From: an uncultured Lachnospiraceae bacterium
GTDB taxonomy: Bacteria > Bacillota > Clostridia > Lachnospirales > Lachnospiraceae
Assembly (NCBI GenBank): GCA_910578555.1
Contig: CAJTPS010000031.1
Span: 1 to 28,520 of the forward strand
Length of the DNA stretch: 28,520 nt
Reading direction: 5' to 3'
In this document: in pieces, positions 1-7,130 of the stretch
Layout of the letters: the number at the start of each line of letters is the position of its first letter
How positions within the stretch are numbered: position 1 is the stretch's first letter
The notes under the pieces: model-generated
The model's input: only the letters and a program-made list of their open reading frames with translations
Databases searched by the model: none
What the model was told of the DNA's origin: nothing
Translations under genes and position numbers: made by a program

Positions 1-2
1 GG

Positions 3-46
3 GCGGGCTTAGAGCCCGCGTCCCTAGCCACCCGTTTTACGGGTGG
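3..46. other. Two adjacent short hairpins
   Basis: Two perfect inverted repeats lie side by side: GCGGGCT/AGCCCGC with a 3-nt loop (3-19) and CCACCCGT/ACGGGTGG with a TTT loop (28-46). They sit just 3' of the small minus-strand gene ending at 71. Neither is followed by a T-run on either strand, so I do not call a terminator. They resemble the short-loop hairpins found elsewhere in this window. Confidence 0.5.
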
Positions 47-70
47 GGGCGACTGCATGTCGGGGCGTTT

Positions 71-313
71 CTAGAAGCCTGCCATCATCAATCCCATAAG
101 CTGATCCCGCAGGACGGCATCCTGCTTGCCTTTCAAATTGGATGACATGCCGTCGAGCTCTGTTTTGCTCGCGGCGGCAATCAATAATTTCTCCTGAAAA
201 GCGTGTTTCTCACGTTCTGCTTCCTCGGCTCTTCGCTCGGCTCTTGCCTGACTGCGCAGCTTCACGGAATTTTCCATGGTATCCAGTAAATGTTTCATCT
301 CATCAATTGGCAT
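71..313 (-). CDS. Small coiled-coil protein of unknown function
   Basis: An 80-residue protein I do not recognise. The start is placed at 313 because a strong AGGAGGT site lies 7 nt upstream (321-327); a longer frame to 346 would begin before this site. The sequence is very rich in Arg, Glu and Ala in its centre (about residues 20-45, with RAERRAEEAEREK), which predicts a long charged helix or coiled coil. It ends in a hydrophobic Met-rich tail. There is no signal peptide or membrane segment. A sigma-A-like promoter can be placed at 396-425. It stands alone, 3' of the PHP phosphatase gene on the same strand. Function unknown. Confidence 0.6.
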   Translation of the reverse strand: MPIDEMKHLLDTMENSVKLRSQARAERRAEEAEREKHAFQEKLLIAAASKTELDGMSSNLKGKQDAVLRDQLMGLMMAGF

Positions 314-395
314 ATTTTTGACCTCCTGTCTGTCGGAATTTCTCAACGTATTTTGCTGTCTTTTTCAGTTTGGTGAAGCAGATCACGCAATTAAA

Positions 396-425
396 CTTAT
401 ACGGTTTGTTAATGCGTATAGTAAA
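396..425 (-). promoter_or_regulatory. Putative sigma-A promoter for the small gene
   Basis: On the minus strand TTTACT (425-420) and TATAAG (401-396) are separated by 18 nt, upstream of the ribosome binding site at 321-327. Matches to consensus are moderate. Confidence 0.4.
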
Positions 426-529
426 CTCATATTATGTTTCGGTCGTAACTGTCTGCAGCTTAAGATCTGCGGAGTCGAACGGGTGATTTTTTGCTATAAA
501 TTGTGATCGGAAAGCGGCACGGCAACCTC

Positions 530-1348
530 TTATAATTTGTGGAACGTCGGATTGCGTTTTTCAAAGGTCGCATAATACCGGAAACCGCAGTCCTTCAGTA
601 CGTCGGCGGCCCGGTCAAAGGCATGGGCGATCTGCGCCGGCGTATGGGCGTCCGAACCGACTGTGATGATCTCGCCGCCCAGTTCACGGTAACGCCTCAG
701 TACACCTGTGCAGGGATTCATATCACGCATGCCTTTGGCGAGCGGGGCAGTGTTGATCTCGATGCCTTTTTCCATGGAGATGATCTGTTCCAGTATCCGG
801 TCGAAAATATCCCGGTACACTTCATAACAGTACCCCTCGTCTTTGTGTGGACCGTAACGCACTACATAGTCAAGATGACCGTACACATCGAAATTGCTGT
901 AACATTTCAAATTCTCGAGAATCGACTCGAAATATTCCAGATAAGCTTCCGACTGTGCCCTTCCTTCATAGAAAGACGGGTAGTAGGGGTCCCGTCCGTG
1001 GCAGATATGGGAAGAGGCAATGATGAAGTCGTAGTCGTGCTCCTTTACGAAAATATCGTTCCTGAGCACCAGCTGCGGCTGCAGTCCCAGTTCGGCGCCG
1101 AAGCGGAGCGTGATCCGGTCAGCATATTTTTCCCGGAGCTTCAGGAAATCATACAGGTATGCGTCCGGATTTACTTCAAATTTTCCGGGCGGATCGTTCT
1201 CTGTTGCAGGATAGTCGAAGTCGTTGTGCTCCGTAAAGCACATCTGCGTCAGTCCGAGATGGATTCCCTGTATAATCATCTCTTCCATGGGCGTATCGGA
1301 ATCACCGGAAAAGGAAGTGTGCAAGTGGCAGTCTGTTGTGATCGGCAT
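530..1348 (-). CDS. PHP-domain phosphatase, histidinol-phosphatase (HisJ) family
   Basis: A 272-residue PHP-superfamily metal-dependent phosphoesterase. The start at 1348 has a strong AAGGAGG site directly upstream; the longer frame to 1393 lacks one. Metal-binding signatures appear in order: CHLHTSFSGDS near the N-terminus (H8, H10), FTEHND, an SSHICHG segment, GHLDYVVRYG, and GSDAHTP near the C-terminus. This spacing and length fit the HisK/HisJ-type histidinol-phosphatase family, which dephosphorylates histidinol phosphate in histidine synthesis. No other his genes are nearby, so the substrate is an inference and another phosphoester is possible. It has its own promoter, divergent from the membrane protein at 1556. 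Confidence 0.85.
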   Translation of the reverse strand: MPITTDCHLHTSFSGDSDTPMEEMIIQGIHLGLTQMCFTEHNDFDYPATENDPPGKFEVNPDAYLYDFLKLREKYADRITLRFGAELGLQPQLVLRNDIFVKEHDYDFIIASSHICHGRDPYYPSFYEGRAQSEAYLEYFESILENLKCYSNFDVYGHLDYVVRYGPHKDEGYCYEVYRDIFDRILEQIISMEKGIEINTAPLAKGMRDMNPCTGVLRRYRELGGEIITVGSDAHTPAQIAHAFDRAADVLKDCGFRYYATFEKRNPTFHKL

Positions 1349-1399
1349 GGTGTCCTCCTTCGCTTGTGCCGGATTGTTTCGGGTTCGGTTCATGTGTCC

Positions 1400-1428
1400 A
1401 GTATAGGGGATAAGAGGGGAAAAAACAA
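1400..1428 (-). promoter_or_regulatory. Sigma-A promoter for the PHP phosphatase
   Basis: On the minus strand TTGTTT (1428-1423) and TATACT (1405-1400) are separated by 17 nt, about 50 nt upstream of the start codon at 1348. It supports the shorter start. Confidence 0.5.
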
Positions 1429-1499
1429 TGAAATGTTTATTTATGCATGTTCAGGACAGGAATGCATACGGCAGGGGATGATTCAAGTTATGATCTGAT

Positions 1500-1528
1500 T
1501 TTACATAAGTTCATAAAGCATGTATAAT
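1500..1528 (+). promoter_or_regulatory. Sigma-A promoter for the GT-C-like membrane protein
   Basis: TTTACA (1500-1505) and a perfect TATAAT (1523-1528) are spaced by 17 nt. Transcription would begin near 1535, downstream of the ATG at 1520, so the real start is the ATG at 1556, behind the AGGAGGAG at 1541. Confidence 0.7.
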
Positions 1529-1555
1529 TTAGAAATCAGCAGGAGGAGAGTACAG

Positions 1556-3367
1556 ATGTGTGAGCGGGCTAAAAACAATAGAGAGCGAATCATCATTGTA
1601 GTACTGTTTCTTATCAGTGCTGCTTTGTACGGGGTAATCAGTGATTTTCCTAAAGTGATCAGCGGATATCCGGATGAACTGCGTTATGTGGGGATCGGAA
1701 GAAGTCTTGTCAAAGGACAGGGGCTGCGTCTGCATGGACTGGACAGTGATTTTCAAAAGATTCTATACAGTATATGTATCATGCCGGCATTTCGGCTGCA
1801 GTCAACGGCACAGCAGATTCGTGCGGTCGGGTATATCAACAGCCTGCTGATGGCATCTTCTGTTTTTCCGGTATATGGATTATGCAGGAAAATATTAAAA
1901 GCGGATAAATGGGTATATTATTTTCTTGTTTTCTGGCTGACCTTTCCGGCGTTTGTGTATACAGAGTATTTTATGAGTGAAGTGATTTTTCTGCCGCTTT
2001 CACTGTGGGTGATATATTGTGTGTGGTGTATATTCAGCGCGGAGAGAGCTGCCGTAAGGTTAGGATTAAATGTTGTGCTCGGCTTTTTGTGTTATCTGAC
2101 ATATCTGAACAAAGAAATTGCGCTTTATTATGTCATAGCATATATATCGGTATATTCGGCTTACTGCATATTTAGCCGCAAGGACCGGAAAAATGCCGCG
2201 GTCTGTCTGACGGTCTTTCTTGTCGTATTCGCAGGCTGCTTTCTGCTGATGAAAGGGACCTTGTTCAGAGGATTGCATAATTCCTACAGTGACACTAATT
2301 TACAGGTTCTGCATTCGCATTTTTCTGTGGAAAAGGCAGGGTATCTTATATACGGGTTTGTATATGACGTTGTGTTTGCGGTTTTGGCATTCGGGATATT
2401 TCCTGTTTTACTGCCGGCTGTATTTTTCGAAAAGAGAGAAAAAGAATCGTGGTTTTTCCTTTTCCTACTGACCTCTTTTCTAATTGGATGCGCAACCATA
2501 GCGTATATGATTACGCTTCCGGAAGACTTTAACAGCAGGGCGCCGAGGCTGCATATGAGATATCTGGAACCCTTGATTATCCCGTGCTATATTGCTATGG
2601 CGGACAAGATCAGGAAAGTGTTTTACACGAATAAAGCGGATACGCTCAAATCCCGGTTTCGTCTGCTGGGCATAGGTGTTTGCGCATTTACGCTGTTGTT
2701 CATCGGCGGAGACGGCGGGGGAAGTTATCTGGCGGATAACTCCACACTGTTGTATTATGAGTTGTTTGCGAGATTCCTGAGCGGTTCGGGAGTGAGGCTG
2801 GATCTGCTGCGCGTGTTGATCGGAGGGGGCGTTATCGCAGGCATGTGGGTTGTATGCAAACAAAAGCATATATTCTTTAGTTTATTCAGTATGCTTTTCA
2901 TCGGATTGAACATTGTGAACAGTGCGGCCGGGGGACTGGCGGCGCATTACAGATACGGCATCCCTGAAGAACAGAGGCAGCAGGCGGTCTGTGCGAACGA
3001 GTATTTAAACCGTATAGATGGAAATATACTGCTTGTGTCTGAAGGCAGAGAGGCTTCTCCGGAGGACAAGCGGTTGTTTGACACATATATGGACCGTGAT
3101 TTCTATGTGTGCGATATTGACAGTGCGGGAATGAAATGTCTGCTGGAGGACTTAGTGATTGATCTTGCAGCGGAAAGTATTCAATGTGATCTGCTGCATG
3201 AAGAATATCCCGATCTGCGGCAGGTCGAGTATCTTGTTGTCAGAGATAATTACGGGATTCGGTTTGCGGAAAATACGGTAGAGGAAATCAGTGATTTTCC
3301 ATTGGAAGGGTACAGCCTGTACAGAAATGTGAACCCGGAGCAGATATATATTGTTTCTGTTCCGTAG
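1556..3367 (+). CDS. Multi-pass membrane glycosyltransferase-like protein (GT-C fold, GT39-like)
   Basis: A 603-residue integral membrane protein. The start at 1556 follows AGGAGGAG (1541-1548) and lies just inside the transcript of the promoter at 1500-1528. After a first transmembrane helix, an outside loop carries an acidic pair in SGYPDELRY, the usual catalytic position in GT-C enzymes that use polyprenyl-phosphate sugars. About ten further hydrophobic segments follow up to about residue 470. A soluble C-terminal region of roughly 130 residues completes it. Enzymes of this type move sugars (mannose, aminoarabinose and others) from a lipid carrier to a surface acceptor. Donor and acceptor cannot be deduced here: no cell-wall or polysaccharide genes are adjacent and it appears monocistronic. 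Confidence 0.7.
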   Translation: MCERAKNNRERIIIVVLFLISAALYGVISDFPKVISGYPDELRYVGIGRSLVKGQGLRLHGLDSDFQKILYSICIMPAFRLQSTAQQIRAVGYINSLLMASSVFPVYGLCRKILKADKWVYYFLVFWLTFPAFVYTEYFMSEVIFLPLSLWVIYCVWCIFSAERAAVRLGLNVVLGFLCYLTYLNKEIALYYVIAYISVYSAYCIFSRKDRKNAAVCLTVFLVVFAGCFLLMKGTLFRGLHNSYSDTNLQVLHSHFSVEKAGYLIYGFVYDVVFAVLAFGIFPVLLPAVFFEKREKESWFFLFLLTSFLIGCATIAYMITLPEDFNSRAPRLHMRYLEPLIIPCYIAMADKIRKVFYTNKADTLKSRFRLLGIGVCAFTLLFIGGDGGGSYLADNSTLLYYELFARFLSGSGVRLDLLRVLIGGGVIAGMWVVCKQKHIFFSLFSMLFIGLNIVNSAAGGLAAHYRYGIPEEQRQQAVCANEYLNRIDGNILLVSEGREASPEDKRLFDTYMDRDFYVCDIDSAGMKCLLEDLVIDLAAESIQCDLLHEEYPDLRQVEYLVVRDNYGIRFAENTVEEISDFPLEGYSLYRNVNPEQIYIVSVP

Positions 3368-3497
3368 AGCACACGGGAATAGACGGCGCCGATTGCTCCG
3401 CCGGTCATAAATGAACAGAGAACTGGCGGATGCAGACAGGCAGGAGCAGGTCTCCTTATATGTGTAGAGCTTTTTCGAATTATTTTTGAATTACGTC

Positions 3498-3526
3498 TTG
3501 AATTTTTGGGACAAATTGGGTAAAAT
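3498..3526 (+). promoter_or_regulatory. Sigma-A promoter of the gap operon
   Basis: TTGAAT (3498-3503), a 17-nt spacer and TAAAAT (3521-3526) give a near-consensus promoter. The predicted transcript has a leader of about 85-90 nt before gap. Confidence 0.7.
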
Positions 3527-3540
3527 AAATCTGCTGACTA

Positions 3541-3588
3541 AATTTTACCAGTCCTGTGTGTATGCGATGCATGAGGAGGGGTAAAATT
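3541..3588 (+). repeat. Inverted repeat in the gap leader
   Basis: AATTTTACC (3541-3549) and GGTAAAATT (3580-3588) are perfect 9-nt inverted repeats about 30 nt apart, inside the predicted 5' leader of gap. A third GGTAAAAT copy overlaps the -10 box (3519-3526). The arrangement could be an operator or an mRNA stem just upstream of the ribosome binding site (AGGAGGG near 3607). Confidence 0.5.
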
Positions 3589-3620
3589 ATATAAAAAACA
3601 TTATTTAGGAGGGACTAAAA

Positions 3621-4622
3621 ATGGCAGTAAGAGTAGCAATTAATGGTTTTGGCCGTATCGGTCGTCTTGCGTTCAGACAGATGTTCGGGGCAGAAGGATA
3701 TGAAGTAGTAGCAATCAACGATTTGACAAGCCCGAAGATGCTGGCACATTTGTTAAAGTACGATTCTTCACAGGGTAAATATGCTCTGGCAGATACCGTA
3801 TCCGCAGGCGAAGATACCATCACGGTTGATGGCAAGACACTTAAGATCTATAAAGAGCCCGATGCAAACAACTGCCCTTGGGGTGAACTTAAGGTTGACG
3901 TTGTATTAGAGTGCTCCGGCTTCTACACAAGCAAAGAGAAGGCACAGGCACACATCAATGCCGGCGCAAGAAAAGTAGTTATTTCTGCACCTGCAGGTAA
4001 CGACCTCCCTACAATCGTTTACAATGTAAACCATGAGACGTTGAAAGCTTCTGATACAATTATTTCTGCAGCTTCCTGTACAACAAACTGCCTGGCTCCT
4101 ATGGCAAAAGCACTGAATGATCTGGCAGGCATCAAGTCCGGTATTATGAGCACAATCCATGCTTACACAGGCGATCAGATGATCCTTGACGGTCCTCAGA
4201 GAAAGGGTGACTTAAGAAGATCCCGCGCAGGCGCTGTAAATATCGTTCCTAACAGCACAGGTGCTGCGAAAGCTATCGGTCTGGTTATTCCTGAACTGAA
4301 CGGCAAACTGATCGGTTCCGCACAGCGTGTTCCTACTCCTACAGGTTCTACAACAATCCTTGTAGCAACTGTTGAGAAGTCCGTAACCAAGGATGAGATC
4401 AATGCAGCTATGAAGGCGGCAGCTACAGAGTCCTTCGCATACAATGAGGATGAGATCGTTTCTTCCGATATCGTTGGAAGCACATACGGTTCTATCTTTG
4501 ACGCTACACAGACAATGGTTGGCGAGGACAATCTTGTACAGGTTGTTTCCTGGTATGACAACGAGAACAGCTACACATCTCAGATGGTTCGTACAATCAA
4601 GTACTTCTCTGAGCTGGCATAA
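3621..4622 (+). CDS. gap: Type I glyceraldehyde-3-phosphate dehydrogenase
   Basis: Cytosolic glycolytic enzyme converting glyceraldehyde-3-phosphate, NAD+ and phosphate to 1,3-bisphosphoglycerate. The 333 residues match the family length. Visible motifs are the Rossmann signature INGFGRIGR at the N-terminus, an acidic residue in AINDL (D34) consistent with NAD preference, the catalytic ASCTTNC loop with nucleophile C153, and the partner histidine in STIHAYTGD. AGGAGGG precedes the ATG. It is first in the gap-pgk-tpiA run and has a strong promoter. A hairpin terminator lies between it and pgk, so gap mRNA may be made in excess. Codon use is that of a highly expressed gene. Confidence 0.97.
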   Translation: MAVRVAINGFGRIGRLAFRQMFGAEGYEVVAINDLTSPKMLAHLLKYDSSQGKYALADTVSAGEDTITVDGKTLKIYKEPDANNCPWGELKVDVVLECSGFYTSKEKAQAHINAGARKVVISAPAGNDLPTIVYNVNHETLKASDTIISAASCTTNCLAPMAKALNDLAGIKSGIMSTIHAYTGDQMILDGPQRKGDLRRSRAGAVNIVPNSTGAAKAIGLVIPELNGKLIGSAQRVPTPTGSTTILVATVEKSVTKDEINAAMKAAATESFAYNEDEIVSSDIVGSTYGSIFDATQTMVGEDNLVQVVSWYDNENSYTSQMVRTIKYFSELA

Positions 4623-4733
4623 AAAAGTTGATTTCTTCGAGATTTGCTTTCGGTAAATTCGAAGCAGGTGCAGGAGAATAACAGATTTAGCGGGATTTGC
4701 TTCGGCAGACCCGGAAAATAAGATGTCAATTTA

Positions 4734-4765
4734 AGAGGCTCGGCCGTTGGGCCGGGTCTCTTTTT
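4734..4765 (+). terminator. Intrinsic terminator or attenuator between gap and pgk
   Basis: A 12-bp stem with two G-U pairs (4734-4745 with 4750-4761) and a 4-nt loop is followed by TTTTT (4761-4765). No convincing promoter fits between it and pgk at 4802, so it probably terminates only part of the transcripts. A further hairpin, CTTCGA/TCGAAG at 4635-4664, lies just after the gap stop and might protect the gap mRNA 3' end. Confidence 0.75.
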
Positions 4766-4801
4766 CAAAGTGAAATTCAATAAAATCAGGAGGATATAAC
4801 T

Positions 4802-6034
4802 ATGGCATTAAATAAGAAATCAGTAGATGATATTAATGTGAAAGGCAAGCGCGTTCTTGTAAGATGTGACTTTAACGTACCGCTCAAAGAGGGTAAGATC
4901 ACTGACGAGACACGTATCGTTGCGGCGCTTCCAACGATCAATAAACTGATTGCTGACGGCGGCAAGGTTATTCTTTGCTCCCACCTCGGCAAAGTTAAGA
5001 ACGGCCCCAACGAGGGCGAGTCCCTTGCACCTGTTGCAGAGAGACTTTCCGAGAAGCTTGGCAAGCCCGTTAATTTCGTAGCAGACTATAATGTAACCGG
5101 TGAGGCTGCTACTGCAGCGGTTGCAGCAATGAATGAGGGAGATGTGGTTCTGCTTCAGAATACCCGTTTCCGTGGTAAAGAGGAGACCAAACCTTCGGAT
5201 GCAGGCGAAGCTTTCGCAAAAGAACTGGCTGATCTGGCAGACGTATATGTATGTGACGCTTTCGGTTCCGCACACAGAGCACATGCTTCCGTAGCAGTTG
5301 TTACAAAGTATATCTCTGAGAAAGGCGGCGAGAATGCAGTAGGATACTTAATGCAGAAGGAGATTGATTTCCTGGGCAATGCGGTTGAGAATCCGGTAAG
5401 ACCTTTCGTAGCAATCCTCGGCGGCGCTAAAGTAGCTGATAAGTTAAATGTTATCAACAACCTGCTTGAGAAGTGCGATACACTGATCATCGGCGGCGGT
5501 ATGGCGTTCACATTCCTGAAAGCGCAGGGTATGGAGATCGGTAACTCCTTAGTGGATGATGAGAAGCTTGATTACTGTAAAGAGATGATGGCTAAGGCTG
5601 AGAAGCTTGGCAAGAAGCTGCTCCTTCCGATCGACACAACTGTAGCGGCAGGTTTCCCGAACCCGATTGATGCTGAGATCGAAGTAGAAGTAGTTGATGC
5701 TGACAAGATTCCGGCTGACAAGGAAGGTCTTGATATCGGTACGAAGACGGCTGAGATGTATGCGGATGCTGTGAAGTCCGCGAAGACGGTAGTATGGAAC
5801 GGACCGATGGGTGTATTCGAGAACCCGATCCTTGCAAAAGGTACGATTGCTGTAGCAAAATCCCTGGCTGAGACTTCCGCAACGACGATCATCGGCGGTG
5901 GTGACAGTGCAGCAGCTGTTAACCAGCTTGGTTTTGCAGACAAGATGTCCCACATTTCCACAGGCGGCGGTGCTTCCCTTGAGTTCTTAGAGGGTAAGGA
6001 ACTTCCCGGCGTAGTGGCAGCGGACGACAAATAA
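4802..6034 (+). CDS. pgk: Phosphoglycerate kinase
   Basis: Glycolytic kinase transferring phosphate from 1,3-bisphosphoglycerate to ADP, giving ATP and 3-phosphoglycerate. The 410 residues are of normal length. Motifs include RVLVRCDFNVPL near the N-terminus (3-phosphoglycerate site), CSHLGKVK, the linker region with ILGGAKVADKL, GPMGVFE near the nucleotide site and the C-terminal IGGGDSAAAV. An AGGAGG site lies 9 nt before the ATG. It is the second gene of the glycolytic run, about 30 nt after the intercistronic terminator, and probably depends on read-through from gap. Nothing is odd within the protein. Confidence 0.97.
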   Translation: MALNKKSVDDINVKGKRVLVRCDFNVPLKEGKITDETRIVAALPTINKLIADGGKVILCSHLGKVKNGPNEGESLAPVAERLSEKLGKPVNFVADYNVTGEAATAAVAAMNEGDVVLLQNTRFRGKEETKPSDAGEAFAKELADLADVYVCDAFGSAHRAHASVAVVTKYISEKGGENAVGYLMQKEIDFLGNAVENPVRPFVAILGGAKVADKLNVINNLLEKCDTLIIGGGMAFTFLKAQGMEIGNSLVDDEKLDYCKEMMAKAEKLGKKLLLPIDTTVAAGFPNPIDAEIEVEVVDADKIPADKEGLDIGTKTAEMYADAVKSAKTVVWNGPMGVFENPILAKGTIAVAKSLAETSATTIIGGGDSAAAVNQLGFADKMSHISTGGGASLEFLEGKELPGVVAADDK

Positions 6035-6052
6035 GATAAACAGAGCGAGAAT

Positions 6053-6102
6053 AATCATAGATGAGAGAGGACGTGCTTACACGAGCTCTCTCGGATATGA
6101 TT
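6053..6102 (+). other. Long three-tier hairpin between pgk and tpiA
   Basis: Nested perfect complements form one 50-nt stem-loop: AATCATA/TATGATT outside, GAGAGAG/CTCTCTC in the middle and CGTG/CACG around a CTTA tip, with small internal loops. It begins about 20 nt after the pgk stop. Only GTTTG follows it, so termination would be weak; processing or mRNA stability is an alternative role. Confidence 0.65.
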
Positions 6103-6122
6103 GTTTGAGGGTGCAACGCACC

Positions 6123-6202
6123 GAGGAATTGCGAAGCAATTTCGAGATCTTGCGGAGTAAGGCAAGAGGAACTACGAAGCAATATGAGGCTCTGCGGAGT
6201 AA
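6123..6202 (+). repeat. Imperfect tandem repeat of small hairpins before tpiA
   Basis: Two copies with a 43-nt period (6123-6160 and 6166-6202) share GAGGAA-CGAAGCAAT and the segment CTGCGGAGTAA or its variant. The first copy folds into ATTGC-GAA-GCAAT and CTTGC-GGA-GTAAG mini-hairpins, and a perfect GGTGC-AAC-GCACC hairpin lies just upstream (6110-6122). The block fills most of the 196-nt spacer and was probably inserted or amplified there. Confidence 0.65.
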
Positions 6203-6230
6203 ATATATCAGAATAAAGGAGATTAATACA

Positions 6231-6977
6231 ATGGCTAGAAGAAGAATTATTGCCGGCAACTGGAAGATGAACATGACTCCCAGCGAGGCAGTTGCGCTTT
6301 GCGCGACATTAAAGGATCTGGTAGTGAACGATGCAGTGGATGTGGTTTACTGTGTACCGGCTATCGACATTGTGCCTGTGGCGCAGGCTGTTAAAGGCAC
6401 TAACGTGCATGTAGGCGCTGAGAACTTCTATATTGAGGATAAGGGCGCATACACGGGTGAGATTTCTGCTCCTATGTTAAAGGATGCAGGCGTAGAGTAT
6501 GTGATCATCGGTCACTCTGAGAGAAGAGAATACTTTAAGGAGGACGACGCTTTCCTGAACAAGAAGGTGCTGAAAGCTCTGGAAGCAGGTCTTGTGCCGA
6601 TTCTCTGCTGCGGCGAATCCTTAGAACAGAGAGAGATGAATGTGACCATGGACTGGATCAGACTGCAGATCAAATCCGATCTGGCAGGGGTTAGCGCAGA
6701 TCAGGTGAAGGGTATGGTTATCGCTTATGAGCCGATCTGGGCGATCGGAACCGGTAAGACTGCTACTTCCGATCAGGCGCAGGAGGTCTGCAAGGGTATC
6801 CGCGACTGCATCGCAGAGATGTATGACGAGGCTACTGCAGAAGCTGTCCGCATTCAGTACGGCGGCTCCATGAACGCATCCAATGCGGCAGAGCTTCTCT
6901 CGAAGCCTGACATCGACGGCGGTCTGATCGGCGGCGCTTCCTTAAAGCCTGACTTTGGACAGATCGTGAACGCATAA
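6231..6977 (+). CDS. tpiA: Triosephosphate isomerase
   Basis: Cytosolic TIM-barrel enzyme that interconverts dihydroxyacetone phosphate and glyceraldehyde-3-phosphate. The start at 6231 is set by the conserved N-terminal AGNWKMN (N10, K12) and by AAAGGAG at 6216-6222; the frame is open further upstream but that part is translated repeat DNA. Catalytic residues are present: H95 in IIGHSERRE and E167 in AYEPIWAIGTGKTA. The 248 residues are of normal length. It is the last gene of the glycolytic run and ends at a strong hairpin (7023-7065). The 196-nt structured spacer before it is unusual for this operon. Confidence 0.97.
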   Translation: MARRRIIAGNWKMNMTPSEAVALCATLKDLVVNDAVDVVYCVPAIDIVPVAQAVKGTNVHVGAENFYIEDKGAYTGEISAPMLKDAGVEYVIIGHSERREYFKEDDAFLNKKVLKALEAGLVPILCCGESLEQREMNVTMDWIRLQIKSDLAGVSADQVKGMVIAYEPIWAIGTGKTATSDQAQEVCKGIRDCIAEMYDEATAEAVRIQYGGSMNASNAAELLSKPDIDGGLIGGASLKPDFGQIVNA

Positions 6978-7022
6978 CGGCAGGTTTTCAAGATAAAACC
7001 CGCTATTTAGGAAATGCAGTAA

Positions 7023-7072
7023 AACAGGGGTATCAAGGAAATGTGATTTCTTTGATATCCCTGTTATTTCTT
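7023..7072 (+). terminator. Terminator of the glycolytic operon
   Basis: A 20-bp stem with only two G-U pairs (7023-7042 with 7046-7065) and a GTG loop is followed by a T-rich stretch, ATTTCTTT. The T-run is short, but the very strong stem after tpiA makes termination likely. Confidence 0.8.
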
Positions 7073-7130
7073 TAGGAAATATTATATGATTTTGTAATTG
7101 AGCAGAAATGGATGCTAAACACTGGTATTC

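Noticed and set aside
539..1498. Long plus-strand open frame of 319 codons opposite the PHP phosphatase
   Set aside because: It is the antisense shadow of a clear phosphatase gene, has no ribosome site, and shows no recognisable motif.
6105..6230. N-terminal extension of tpiA by 42 codons
   Set aside because: The extension is translated hairpin repeat; the conserved N-terminus and the ribosome site place the start at 6231.
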